Positions 34,721 through 47,100 of a DNA stretch of 64,000 bases are shown here, one piece after another. The notes under the pieces are model-generated. The model ran no database searches. It was not told the DNA's origin and saw only the letters and a list, made by a program, of their open reading frames with translations. Location: NCBI GenBank assembly GCA_033239125.1, contig BSWB01000002.1, forward strand, positions 3,877,001 to 3,941,000. Direction: 5' to 3'. Source of the stretch: Fagopyrum homotropicum (Eukaryota; Streptophyta; Magnoliopsida; Caryophyllales; Polygonaceae). A program made the position numbers and the translations under genes. Position 1 is the stretch's first letter; each line of letters opens with the position of its first letter.

Positions 34721-35450
34721 CACCTTGTTACAATCAAATACAGAAAATAGGAGCAGTCATCAGTCCAGATCCAAAAATTGCTTTGGTCTGGACCGGTTTC
34801 TAAGACTTCTGAAATTTGAAGCATCCGAACCGGTCCAGATCCAAACAAAAGTGGGCTTTCCTGTCTGGGTCAGTCTAGGTTCGGTCCAAAATACCGGTCC
34901 ATACCGAAAATGAGGACCCCTAAAAATGATCATGGTTTTGCTTTATCTTGTTAGAATAATTTTTAGGCTGTTTAGGTTTGATCTGATCTTTTATTATTCA
35001 CTTCTTTGTGACATTATAAAAGAGTCGGTCTAACCCATAAGTTCAGAGAGATTTCATTCTAAAAAACGAATAATAGAAAAGGATTAACCATATACTAACT
35101 ATAAATACCCATCAATAACATAATGTTAAAACTCTGGTTTAATCCACCAATCTATTAGACACAACGCTAACATCCACATATTTGAATTGGACCAAATCAA
35201 ATTAGTTAGGGTCAAGTGGGTTTGGCAGACCTAAATTGGGTTTGAGTTTTCGTAAACAAATGTGTTTTGGTTTACCATTAAAACTTTATAAGTGAAATAC
35301 TCAATTGAGCTAAAGATAGCAGTCTTTCCTAACACAAATCAAAATCTAACCACATACTAGCTATAGATAAGTGATGGAATAAGTGTTCATTCGTTTGCCA
35401 ACAAACTTGCGAAATGATAGGAATCTAACAAAAGGTTTGACTTACTTGTT
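34721..35450. other. Intergenic DNA and 3' flank of the METTL22-like gene
   Basis: No gene was recognised. The 3' UTR of the minus-strand gene must lie at its right edge. Confidence 0.35.
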
Positions 35451-38400
35451 TTAGGCTTTCCTATTATTATAGCTTATCCTCCAAAATTCAACATCGTTGC
35501 CTCTGTCATATCCTCTTAGGTACTGGGGAATAGTCGAAAGGTTGATCCGCTCTCCAACAAATTTCGGGAATGGGTCATCTTCAACACCTTTGAATTCTGT
35601 ACAATCAATTCAAGAAAACTTACTAACCATGACTGGATTAATTCTAGTTATTTCAGAGAAATAGACAAGTAGATATAAGGTCTGAGTATTATTTATTCAC
35701 CCCCATTCCTCAGATAACTTCTGAAGTGTGAGTATCCATTAGCAACAACATCAAGATCCGTGAGACTGAAGTTGTAGCGTTTTTCTAAAGCTAAGTATAG
35801 AATCTGCAATGAAAACAATCATTTTTTTGTTATTTAGACGATGAAAGTGAAATAACTTCACAATTTTCCAGCAATGAAATCATAATAACTAGCCCTGATT
35901 CATACCTTTTCATAACCACAAGACATAAGTTTCTCCAGAATACTAAACAAGGCATCAGTTAGATCATCACTGTATATCACATCAGCTGCTAGCAGTAAAG
36001 ATGCTCTATTGACATCTTCCACCTCAGAAGAAGTCCATGAATATCTGGAGAACACGTAGCGCACAACAATGGATGTCAAAAGACATGGAGCGAAGAAGAT
36101 GACATGAATAGAACTAATCACATAAAAGACTTCTTAAGAATAAATATTTTAAATAACCAGCAAAAATTACAAAGATCATACTCTTTCGGAGATCCATTGT
36201 TGAAATCAAAGGATGGAGGCCACAAGCTCTGCCAGTCAAGTTCTCGTACATGAACTGAAGAATGACTTCTGAAAGAATTACAGTTCAGCTCAACATTTTT
36301 AGCACAGTTGTCTAGTACATCACCACCACGATCTTGCAAAGCATAGAGCATAAAGAGTTAGAATTTGAACTTAGCCCGTGGCTAATGATGCAACGTATAA
36401 GTAAAAGGTAAAACCATTGCAGCATTTTTACCTGTTATGTAAACAGTTTTTGCTACACGTGCAAGTAATATGCCAACTAACCCTGAGAAACAGTCAATCA
36501 CAATCCTGTCAAACATGAATATTGGAGAGCTTTTAGAATCTAAATACAAGTTAGCATAAGCATAGCACGATGACAACAGAACTTTAATTGCAGTGCTATA
36601 TGATGTTCACGCCAAAATATATATAATGATGCTTAATTTATCAAACATTACACAAAGAGATTACCTGTTCCCGCCCCAAGTTCTACTGCAATAACATCAT
36701 TTAAATCTGTTGATGCAAACATTTTATGTAAAATAAAGTCTGCTAATATTAGCTCAGCCCTCCAGACCTGAAAATAGAAGATAAGTTAGTTCAAAAACAA
36801 CAAGGATATACAATGTTATCATGAGCACAAAATTATGCATTCTTTAACTAATGTCCACAACGTGAACTAGAAGGTACTTTGATGCCAAAATACCATCTGA
36901 ATGATATTTCAAATGACAATAGTAGAAGAGAAGCTCCAACCACCGCATACGTTTTTTTCACTCATAAAGCTAAATTGCAGGAAGAGGGAGGCAATGCATC
37001 TAAAACAAAGACATCTTTTTTCTCCTGAAAATAATTGAATTCAAGTAAACCCTCTTAAAATGTACTTTAGCTTGAATCACTCAAACCTACTTATGAATAA
37101 TTCAAAACCACAGGTCACTAAACCCCCCCAATTTTTAAGTGTTCCTTTCTATTGCCCATGGATTAAGTGAACAATCGTCCAAGAAAAGAACCAGCCACCT
37201 GAAAACCGACACCTGCAATGGTTGACGTGATCTTATGCTGGATGGTTACACCACCGGTAGCACCAAGTATGTCTGCATGTATATACAGAATGTTACGAGG
37301 ACTTTCGACAACAAAATATCAACTTTTGAGGAAGCAGAACATCACCCTATTCTTGTTCAGAGATCGTGTCATAGGATCATCATTAATAAACATACTAAAG
37401 TTCTAAGGAAGTTTATAACTCTAGATAAAAAAAAAAATCAAGCTTCATACCACACAAGAATATTTTGAAGGAGAAAAATAAATCTGAGATTTTATTCTGA
37501 GAGTGAAACAAGATTACAAATATTCATTGATTTTTAGATGTAGGAGAAAGTTAGAACTATACAAAGAACAAATTATGAAGTCGTAATACCTCAAACTTGA
37601 AGAACGGAAAGTCAGGACTTACTACTTTTCCGGGGTACAATGAGGTCACCGTCTTCATCCATATCAATCATATCCTCCATTGAACTATTCTCTTCAAAAT
37701 TGTCAAAGTCTGCACTCCTTTCATGATCAACTCCTAAAAGAATATAAAAAAAATACAAAGATTTTATCATAGGATTCAAAAGAAAGTTTATCACCAAATT
37801 CAGATAATAAAATTAGTAATTTGAAACATCAGCGATTGATGCTTTGATAGCAGTGACTCTAAACCAGCTACATAAAATGCATATGCAATATTTATAACTA
37901 ATTTTCAGGGACATGGAAATTAAAGCAAAAAAGAGATGATTTGGGAAAGTAGATAAAATGGAGAAACAGATACAAGAAGGTAATAGAAAGCGCCATTGCT
38001 AAAGAGTTTATACTGAGCTAATTGATTATCAGAAAAAGTGTGAATGTGGGACATTTGCACACACAACGGTAGCTAAAGGAGCTTACAGTAGCGTTTGAGA
38101 GCTGAAAAAAATATTTGGCTTACCGGTTTAAAATGCAAAACTCTTAGTCTCTTACTGTCAACAAATGTATCCAAAACAAGATGATCACCAAACCAATCAG
38201 CTTAGGCACAAACACAACAATTGCTTTTTTCAAGTGCAAGCAAACCCTAATTCTACTAAATCCTCTAGCTTCGTTTCGAGGACAGATTGTTCAATTCGAA
38301 CTCATAAACAAAACTACATGTCAAAAGTATAAGTATTCGAGCACTTGATGTATGAGGGAAGAGTTTGCACTAACCAGAAGGAATGGTGAAGATGAAGTGA

Positions 38401-38528
38401 GAAACGTGAGAGCCGGAGTAATGAGGTGGACACCCTATGTGAATTTCACTCATTACTTGATCCTCTAGTGAAACGCAACCGCTTATGGGAGTTGACATTT
38501 TCGCCTCCGCGCAATGCAGCGACGCCAT
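35451..38528 (-). CDS. METTL22-like class I methyltransferase, nine exons
   Basis: Exons on the complement: 38528-38375, 37733-37623, 37272-37199, 36767-36665, 36482-36432, 36332-36182, 36044-35906, 35803-35701, 35596-35451. All junctions are GT/AG, all phases agree, and the sum is 1032 nt (343 residues). ATG at 38528 is the first in frame (MASLHCAEAK). An acidic stretch (MEDMIDMDEDGD) is followed by VTIQHKITSTI, VWRAELILADF, the SAM motif VELGAGTG (about 141-148), LLARVAKTVYIT, VLDNCAKNVELN, VRELDWQSLWP, AADVIYSDDLTDALF (DVIY at about 236-239, the D-x-x-Y of the Methyltransf_16 lysine methyltransferases), and a C-terminus FKGVEDDPFPKF...DVEFWRI. Human METTL22 methylates a lysine of the DNA-binding protein KIN17. 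The plant substrate is unknown. No intact residue motif is missing. Confidence 0.9.
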
Positions 38529-38995
38529 TGAAGATTGAAATAGAGCTTCAAAGTTCAAAGGGAGATCCTATGTAAAACATAATCAAGATCTGACAATCTG
38601 ACCCGGGATTAGTCGGGTATCCATTACAAATATTCGGTTCGGATGTGCAGATTACACAAACCACCCTACAATCTTTCAAAATTACAAAACCTACCCTAAC
38701 CATTATCGATTTTAAAGAAAACACGCATACTTTTTTTTCCCCCAAAATTTACACTATTTTCTGGTTATTTTTTCATTTATTTTTGGTAAATTATTTATAT
38801 TATTAGTATAGAACAAATGAAGTATCTGGAATAATAATAATAAATATAATTGTATAAAAAAATAAACTAAATATTTATACATAATCTCCTAACATAGTTC
38901 AAAATCAATGCAAATCATTTGTTTAATGCATTTGTATTAAACATTATAGATATCTAAAAAATCATTTCCTATATTGAATATAAAAACTTATTTCC
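38529..38995. other. Divergent intergenic region between METTL22-like and the peptide gene
   Basis: 558 bp separates the two ATGs. It is AT-rich and must contain both promoters. No TATA was identified for METTL22-like. Confidence 0.4.
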
Positions 38996-39003
38996 AACCA
39001 CAT

Positions 39004-39013
39004 TATATAAATA
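39004..39013 (+). promoter_or_regulatory. TATA box of the peptide gene
   Basis: TATATAAATA, 74 bp upstream of the ATG at 39087. Confidence 0.5.
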
Positions 39014-39086
39014 ATTAATCATGGTGTATTTTCACAACATAATGTAAAAAAAACATATTTTAAACCAAATAATTAAAAAAAAAAAG

Positions 39087-39429
39087 ATGTCGATGACTAC
39101 AAAGAAGATGAATGTTCTTTTGGTTTCTCTATTGCTGCTTGTATGTCTTGGAGGTTAGCATTTACCATCTAAACTAATTTATAATATGGTTAATATGTAA
39201 TTATACTAATTAAGTCAATTAATTTCGTCTTATTCATATATTTACACGTACAAAACTAATTATAAAATCATTAGGTGCAATGTCGTCGGTTGAATTTAGT
39301 GCGACCAAATACGGATACAAATGTTTTCCGAAACTTTGTAACGATAAGTGTGTCTCAATTAACCCGAAGTCCCGTGGAAAGTGCGTTCGAGATCCCGAAG
39401 GCGGTGGCAAGTGTGTATGTATAAATTAA
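39087..39429 (+). CDS. Secreted six-cysteine defensin-like peptide
   Basis: Two exons, 39087-39153 and 39275-39429 (GT/AG, phase 1), make 73 residues. The N-terminus (MSMTTKKMNVLLVSLLLLVC) is a clear signal peptide, probably cut near GGA-MSS. The mature part has six cysteines spaced C-x4-C-x3-C-x10-C-x9-C-x-C; the C-x3-C and C-x-C pairs match a cysteine-stabilised alpha-beta fold. One intron just after the signal peptide is the standard gene structure of plant defensin-like (DEFL) cysteine-rich peptides. DEFL peptides act outside the cell in defence, or in pollen-pistil and other signalling. The role here is unknown, and no subfamily was recognised. The gene is intact and diverges from METTL22-like. 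Confidence 0.75.
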
Positions 39430-39502
39430 TATGTATTGAAATATTGAATAAATGTATGTATAAATTTAAATCTGTGATTTGGGTCTTAATTTATAGTTTA
39501 TT

Positions 39503-40592
39503 GGCAAAAATGCTATATAAAAGTTGCGGTAAGTAGCATGACCTTTAAACGGGGAAGTAAGAATTTATAACACCCTTAAACGGGGATTAAGAATTTATCC
39601 CCATTTAATCTATTTAGTTTATTTTAAAAACAAAGTAAACTAAATAGATTAAATGGGAATTAAGTATAGTGCGAAATATTGAGAGGAATGGTTTGAATAC
39701 CCCTAGAGCCAGCTTCATCACTTGGTTGGCTAGTCATAACCGTCTTCCCACCCTCTCCATCCTGCATAGCTGGAACATCACCACCGATACCACCTGCAAG
39801 TTGTGCAACATCAATGAGGAGAACCTTGACCATCTTATCCATCAATGCAGTTACTCATCCATGATGACTCAGCAAAACGAAACAAAGGAAAAATGATATT
39901 GCCTCCCATGTTACCATCTCCACCATTACTACATTCATCTACTTCATTTGGAGATCCTAAAACGACCTCATCTACAATCAAAGATCAACCCATGCAACCA
40001 CTTGTGCACACGACATCATTGACAACATAAAAAGCTACACTACGAGTCACTGAAAAGATAGATCACTCCAATCTCAGTCATGGGCCAAGATTTGTAGCAT
40101 CCACCTCCTCTAATCTTTCTGTATCCCCTTCTCCCCCCACTTCTTTCTACTTCCTTACCTTATATACTTGGTCCTCTACTCTAGTATCCTATGTATATCC
40201 TTTATATTGTCATATTAATACAATCCATTTAAAAAAAGAAATATTGAGAGGAAAAAAATGAAATCAAATGCCTTACATGAAAAAAAAAATGACAACTACT
40301 AGTGCGAAATAATCCATTCAACACATATCTTTTTCCTGAATTTAGTGTTTTGTTTTTATTTTCTAAATTTTTAATCCCCATTTAATCTATTTAGTTTATT
40401 ATATATTTAAAAAATACCAAATAATCATAATTGTTTGCCATCTCAGCATCCACATAGCACAATTTTAACCATATTAGTAAGGGTGCTATAAATTATAACG
40501 CCCCCAAAATATGTGTTTTTAACGCAAATTTAAAAGGTAGTGCTACTGACCGCAACCATTATCAAAATTGGGCTGTTTATAGCATTTTTGCC
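39503..40592. mobile_element. MULE-type foldback MITE containing a nested LINE
   Basis: The ends GGCAAAAATGCTAT and ATAGCATTTTTGCC are inverted repeats and share GGCAAAAATG with the element at 13985. A 9-bp flank, TAGTTTATT (39494-39502) and TAGTTTATA (40593-40601), matches at 8 of 9 positions. Internal inverted pieces (CCCCATTTAATCTATTTAGTTTA at 39600 and 40378) are truncated by the LINE at 39689-40237. Confidence 0.75.
39689..40237 (+). pseudogene. 5'-truncated LINE (zf-RVT end) nested in the foldback element
   Basis: The frame reads TPRASFITWLASHNRLPTLS and CKLCNINEENLDHLIHQC, the zf-RVT domain at the end of a LINE ORF2. The element ends in AAAAAAA and is bounded by an exact 16-bp target duplication, GAAATATTGAGAGGAA (39673-39688 and 40238-40253). 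It has no RNase H after the zinc domain, unlike the LINE at 15-20 kb, and it resembles those at 60433 and 63455. Confidence 0.85.
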
Positions 40593-40601
40593 TAGTTTAT
40601 A

Positions 40602-40938
40602 AGTATTCTGTGCAAGATGAATAAATTTAACCTTTTAAATATTGACTAGACTACTTATTATATTCGTTATGTTTGCTAAAATTGAGATGAAATTATTTTT
40701 TATTTTTTTTGTGAGAAGATGGGATGATTTTTTTAGCTTAATATGAATTTCATAGTTTTAAATAGTGATTCATATATTTTTTATAAATCAATTAAATCGT
40801 GTTTTGAGCATACGTTGGCCCCATAAAAAGGATTTATAATTTTTTAGAAAAATCTTTTTTAATGAAAAATATAACTTATAAAATGTTGTTTTGAGAATAC
40901 GAGTTTTGAAAATATTGGAATTTTTAATCAATTTCAAC
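40602..40938. other. AT-rich spacer
   Basis: No feature was recognised. Confidence 0.4.
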
Positions 40939-42000
40939 TTATTTATATAGCTGTAATTTTGTAGAATTATGTTTAAAAACGGGCGTCCTAGCCATTTTGT
41001 TGTGGAAAAGGAGTGTGTGCGTGATGATATTTTCGTTCAACCCTCCCGTTTTATAGTGGGGTTCCAACACTAGAGATTTCAAAAATAATACCATGCTCCT
41101 CAAAGAAAGATTTAAGAAATTAAGTAAACTCCGTTCCATTATCACTCATATTTTCTAACACTTCACAAACATTACCAAATTGAGTATAGATCATCGAGCA
41201 AAATCGAGGAAGCAAAGTAGACACTTTATTGTATGCTTCATGAGAAATACACAAACACTTCGAGAATAATCATCGAAAATAGTTAAGAAATAAGAAGTGT
41301 TAGCATATGAAAAAGTATGATAAGAATCCCAAACATCACAATGTATAAGATCAAAAGTACTAAAGCATGAGAAGCACTTAATGGAAAGCTAGAGCGTGTA
41401 TGTTTCGAAATATGGCAAGAGTCGCAAGGAATATATATATTTAAGGTGCAATCCCTAACACTAATGTCCGGAATATAAGAAAGGATAGTAGGAGAAGAAG
41501 GACCCAAACGCTAATGTCAAACTACGTACAAGTTAGAGCTCAAGACTGGCCATGTACGAGACTCTTGCAAAGACATTCAAAACTAGCAAACGCCAGTGTT
41601 ATCTTCAACCACCCCAATCAACATTATAACAATACGGTCTGTAATACACAAAGCTTATCCGTCAAGCCAACTATACAACTCTTTACCTTCATAAGACGAT
41701 GTAAAGAAATCAAATTTCATTTCAACTTTGGCACATAATGCACATTATGCAAATGAAGACGACCACTCAAAATAAGAATAACAACTTGTATAGAACATGT
41801 CGCCAAACCATTCGGTAATAATAAAGATGTATCAACTAATAGACTTAGATCACCAGTCATATGATATGAAGCCCCGGTATTAAAAAAGCAGGTAGAATAA
41901 CACTTACCATCCGAATTATATCATTTGAAGTATTATGATTGTGAGAATTAAACATATTCATCAATTAACCCATTGTTCGTCACTTCGACCGTGTAAAACC
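40939..42000 (-). pseudogene. Ty1/copia polyprotein fragment (protease, pre-integrase, integrase)
   Basis: On the minus strand, from right to left: DTGASYHMTGDLSLLVD (protease active-site DTGA, about 41880), LHNVHYVP (about 41745), CDSCHISKHTRSSFPLS (pre-integrase zinc region, about 41400), FDLIHCDVWDSYHTFSYANT and FDDYSR (integrase D and D, about 41360 and 41270), then DNGTEF-like and NGRVERKYHHAHTP pieces to about 40990. Several frameshifts and stops separate the pieces, so it is dead. No reverse transcriptase or LTR was found beside it. Confidence 0.75.
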
Positions 42001-42204
42001 CGATGTCTTAGGGATGTTGTCCTCATGTAAAGTATAAACTATTTAAATGTTTTGTTAGATTTTTGAAATTACGTTGGAAGAGTATGCCTCAATCAAATAT
42101 TCTATTTATTTGTGTATCCGAAAAATATTTTTAATTCATATATATATATTTATTTTAGGAAGAAACCCTTGGACATCTTTATTGCCTTATACTTTAATTA
42201 AAAA

Positions 42205-42794
42205 CTAGTTTAGTGCCCGCACTTTGTGCGGGATTGTCTAAATAAATATTATATTTTCACTATCATGCATCATATATTTGATATCAATTTATAGTAAAAA
42301 TTATTTTTATTAATTAATATGACTAACATATGAGGATTAATTTTTTTTCAATAAATAAAAGAACATAATTAAAATTCTATTACAAAAATTATTATTCGAG
42401 TATTGTATTTATACCTTAATATATTATCAATTTTACTTAGATTTAGATAGAGGAGCAAAATTTGATTTAATTTTATATTAAACAAATGTGTCAAATCTTG
42501 TTAGAATATTTGCGTTAGATTTTCTCAACAAATCGAGTTACAATATATCAGTTTGCTAATTTTGATTGGTAGATAGGTAGATTTATTTATTTTTAATTAT
42601 TTATTTTATTAAAATTGACGTGGCATGAGGACTTGTTTACTAATTCTAATAAGAAATTTTCTTATAAAATAATTAATGGCAAATCTGTAAATACGTTGTG
42701 GCAAATATGTAAATAAATTGGAAAAAAGCTGACGTGGACGGCCTTAGAGGTTGAGACATAGACAAAATGGGTGCTGCTTTAGAGTATATATAGA
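42205..42794 (-). mobile_element. Non-autonomous Helitron
   Basis: On the minus strand it starts TCTATATATACTC (after an A) and ends with hairpin CCCGCAC-AAA-GTGCGGG (42216-42232), then CACTAAA, then CTAG followed by T. The 5' TC, subterminal hairpin, 3' CTRR and insertion between A and T are the diagnostic Helitron ends, with no target duplication. It is 590 bp, AT-rich, with no Rep/helicase. The exact 5' base is uncertain by about 6 bp because TATC repeats. Confidence 0.75.
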
Positions 42795-44035
42795 TATAGA
42801 TACTTAAAATTACAACAGAGAAATCCCAAAAATACAAGCTGTATAAAATAAATATTTTTAAGAGTAACACCAACAAATATGTAAGTCGTGAGTAATATAC
42901 GAAAAATGAGACAACTTAAATTAAACAACAATTCTAGAGATATTAGAACGAAACAATATTAAATCTCCAAACACGGATATAATTGAAATAGTATTTTTTG
43001 CCGTACATCGGATGATAAAGTTTCATCGAGTCTTACAAGATTAATGTACAATTTGTCTGGTTGTCGAGCTTAATATACCGTACTCTGCTAGTAAATACAT
43101 GGCGTCGAAACTCGAAATTACGAGTGTAAACTTGCCGTGAAACACATTAGAGATTTAACGTTAACACACAGATAAACATCAATTATATGTGATCCAACAT
43201 TATATCCTTAATTAATAGCCATTGATAGACATACGGGTGATTTTCTATATTTATCACTACAATTACGCACTTCGCATACGTAGTTGAGATTTTTCCAACT
43301 ATGCATATGAGGTGTCGTAGTTGGAGTGCATTAAAAAAATTTATTCACTCCAACTGCATAGTTGGAGTGACTAATAAAGCCGTTACGTCTAAAAATCCCG
43401 TGATTAATATAGTAGTCCCAAACATAACCGTTTACATTCAACGGTTCAATTTCCTAGTTATCAATCTAATATGGTATCCGATTTGGATGGTCAAAATACA
43501 AAGCATCACAGATTGTCGAGGCTCCTACTCAGATTTGACTACCACAGTTTCACTTGCCCTATATTGCGTCTACATACATTCCATTATTTTGCACCCCACT
43601 TAACACCTAATTATGTCCATGTTCATAATTAAACTGACCCTCTGATTCACCGCGACCCCATAAAATTCCGTTCCCTAACTACCCTCAATTATTCTCCTAT
43701 TACCTCTTTCCCCATGCTTTCCTTCTTCTATACAGCTGGATCCATGGGTAAACTTGTAAAAACACCCACACCGTTTAGTTTTTAGGAATTGGCATTCCAG
43801 ACCCCTAAAATTTCGTAATTTCACAAATTAGCACAAGAGAACTTTTAGGCATCAAATCTGCAAATATTGATAGGAAATGATGCAATATCATGAAATTATA
43901 GTGCAAACTGGAACAGCACAAATTGAAAGCAACATCCAATACATAAGTTGAATCATATGATGACGTATCGAAAGTTATAGGGTCCAAATTGGTAAATACC
44001 GAGAAAAGAGGTCATAAAGTGCAAATTCGCACTCA
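42795..44035. other. Intergenic DNA with one hairpin cluster
   Basis: At 43275-43371 three GTAGTTGGAGTG-like words occur in alternating orientation; the central pair folds into GTAGTTGGAGTG / CACTCCAACTGC. The 100-codon frame across it lacks any motif and is not called a gene. Confidence 0.4.
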
Positions 44036-44041
44036 ATTATT

Positions 44042-44048
44042 TATAAAT
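44042..44048 (+). promoter_or_regulatory. Probable TATA box of the AVT6-like gene
   Basis: TATAAAT, 134 bp upstream of the ATG, which leaves a leader of about 100 nt. Confidence 0.5.
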
Positions 44049-44175
44049 AGTCTTTCTTTTTATTGAAGCCCACTTTATGAAGAAGGCGACAACAGAAATT
44101 AAAACTCTCTAAATCTAACCAATAATAGCACACCACACCGGCGTCTTCCAATCTCCACATACGTCGGCCGAGAAA

Positions 44176-47100
44176 ATGAAGCCGGCGATAGACAGCGATT
44201 ACTCCGACGCCGTAGCGCCGCTCCTTCCGAAGGTGGACTCGATTCGATGCAACGAGAAGCGGTCGTCTTCGTCGGTGATGGGAGCGGTGTTCAACGTCTC
44301 CACAAGCATAATTGGAGCCGGAATCATGTCGATTCCGGCGACTCTGAAGGTTTTGGGGGTTTTTCCGGCGTTTGCGTTGGTTGTTGGGGTGGCTTTGCTG
44401 ACGGATGTCTCGGTTGAGTTTTTGCTCCGATTTACGCAATCAGGTGTTGCGCGAACATATGCTGGTGTGATGGGGGAGTCATTTGGACGGCTGGGATCTG
44501 CTCTTGTCCAGATTTCGGTTATATTAACCACATGGGGATGCTTGATCGTCTACCTGATTATCATAGGTAATTCATATGGAGTATCTTTTTTATAAATAGT
44601 ATTTGTTTAATTTTTTCTTTATTCATCACTTCAAATGATTAAGGAGACAATGATTAAGGAGACATTTTAGTAGGCCTATACATTAGACGAGCTTTTCGGG
44701 CTCGGCTCGGTTCGGCTCTTCAAAAGTTCAGCTCGGGCTATAGACTCGTTTCGTTTATAAAGAAGCCGAGTTTGAGTATGTCAAAGCTCGGCTCGTTTGA
44801 GCCGAGCTAAAATAACACTGAGCATTATTTTAGGTGAGCTATTCGGGTTTGGCTCGGACTCGACTCGCCAAAAGCTCGGCTCGGGTTCGTCTCGTTTGCA
44901 AACGAGCCGAACTTGAGCATGCTAAGGCTCGGCTCGTTCGGTTCGTATAACATCCCTACATTTTATAAGAGGGATCGTTTTGAATTTTAAAATTAAGCAA
45001 AATCAATTAGATTATTTTGGCTTGAAAACAATTTTTTGATTGTATCATTAATGGATCTATTTATATATTTACCCAATTCATTACGCTAGAAAAAGAAATT
45101 CTAGATTATTCTTGAAGCATATATTATACATACGTAAAAAGATATGGCTCTTATTATATATATAAACATGCACTTATTTCCGATGCTCATTAGTCAAGAT
45201 TGGCCATAATCGTGCCAAAACAAAAAAATAAAAAATTGAGGCTCCTTTATCATCGGGGCATCAAAATTATTGTTATTATAATGACAATGATTTAGGTAGA
45301 AGATTATTATAATGGCAAGTAGAAGTTTGGAAGCAAGGAAATTATAGTGAAGTGTTTAGTTTTTAGAAGTAAATGAATTTCGGGTAAGTTTACACTGTAT
45401 TTTGTAAGATGATTTGGTTATTGTGTATGAAATGAAATGCAGGAGATGTAGTATCCGGAAACCAGGATCATATGGGAATGTTGCAAGAATGGTTTGGTTT
45501 TCATTGGTGGAATACTCGAACCTCCGCGCTTCTCTTCGTTGTTGTCTTCATCTTGGTGCCTCTCGTTTCACTAGGCCGCGTTGGTAAGCAATTGTGTTGT
45601 TATGATATGTTTGTTTTGATAAGAGTTAACTGTCTCGGGCTTACGTGTTGAGTTTGATCCTATCTCACACACAACCACAATTTACCGTCTAATTGGACTT
45701 TAACATGATATCACGTATCCGAATTTATTGCATTGCTCCTTACATTTGAGTTATTGGGTAAAATGACTAACGAAACTTTTTACCTCTATTACTCTATTAC
45801 GAAGAGTATCCATAGCATAAACTCAATTAGAGTGGCCTATAAAACAAAAACTCATGAAAAAGAGTCCACTTTACCCAATTTTTTCTGAGTTATTCATATT
45901 TGCTTAACTATTCACAACTTCTTCATTGTGGCATTTTTACCAGAATCACTGTGGTTCAGCTCAGCAATAGCAGTTCTTCTTGCATTAGTATTTGTCATCA
46001 TCAGCACAGTCATGGCAATCACAGCACTCTTACAAGGCAAAACCCAAACCCCAAAATTACTACCCGAATTCGACAAGGAAACTTCCTTCTTCGATCTCTT
46101 CACCGCCATCCCAGTAATCGTTACAGCCTTCACCTTTCACTTCAATGGTAAGCGAGATTGAATTCAAAGCAATTACAACAATATCGACTCTCACTAATGC
46201 GGAAAACATGTCTATTTGCAGTTCATCCTATATCAACAGAGCTGAACAAACAATCTGATATGGTATCAGCTGTTCGAATCTCATTAGTACTTTGTGCTGC
46301 AATATATTTTTCGGTTGGTTTCTTCGGTTACCTTCTATTCGGAGACTCAATCATGTCGGATATACTCGTGAATTTTGACAAGAATTCAGCTGATTCGAAG
46401 ATCGGCTTCTTGTTTAATGATGCTGTTAGGCTAAGCTATGCCCTTCACTTGGTTTTGGTGTTTCCTTTGGTGAATTTCTCTTTACGGACGAATATAGACG
46501 AGTTTCTTTTTCCGAAGAAGCGTCTTTTGTCGAGTGACCGAAGGAGGTTCTTCTTCATTACTTTGGTGCTTCTTGTGATAACCTACATTGCAGCCATTGC
46601 CATCCCAAACATATGGTACTTCTTCCAGTTTATAGGCTCTACTACAGCTGTCTGCTTGGCCTTCATTTTCCCTGCTTCCATCACCTTAAGGTAACATCTC
46701 TTTCTAACACACTATACTCTTTGTTAATTGATGATTCTTGTTCGAAAAAGCTGAAGGTAAGAGGTTTGTTTTACTAAAGGGAAAAATAAAAGCATTCTGA
46801 TGGCGCTCAACTAAAAAAAAATTTTGGGCGCCGGCGCCATCTTCCGACGCCTACGTCGAGCGTGTTAAAAAACTATGTATATCACACGTCCCTTCTTATT
46901 TTGTCACTAGAGTAATCTTGAAAGACTCAATACCTTAGAATCAAATTACCATTTGACACTAGAATGCAAGGCCTTAGCTAAGCTTGTTGTTATTCAAGCC
47001 GAACGAGTTGAGTTTTGATATGCTTATGTTAAGCTCATTTAGTAAGCGAACAAGTTCAAATAATATAACTTGTTGAAGACCGAGATGTTTAGTCATCAAT

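Noticed and set aside
43301..43603. 100-codon plus-strand ORF
   Set aside because: It runs through a hairpin repeat and AT-rich DNA, is Ile/Val/Tyr-rich and has no recognisable domain.
44041..44531. Minus-strand ORFs of 110 and 132 codons
   Set aside because: They are the antisense of AVT6 exon 1, which has matching splice phases and family motifs.
45900..46151. ORFs in two other frames over AVT6 exon 3
   Set aside because: The AVT6 frame alone continues across both splice junctions.
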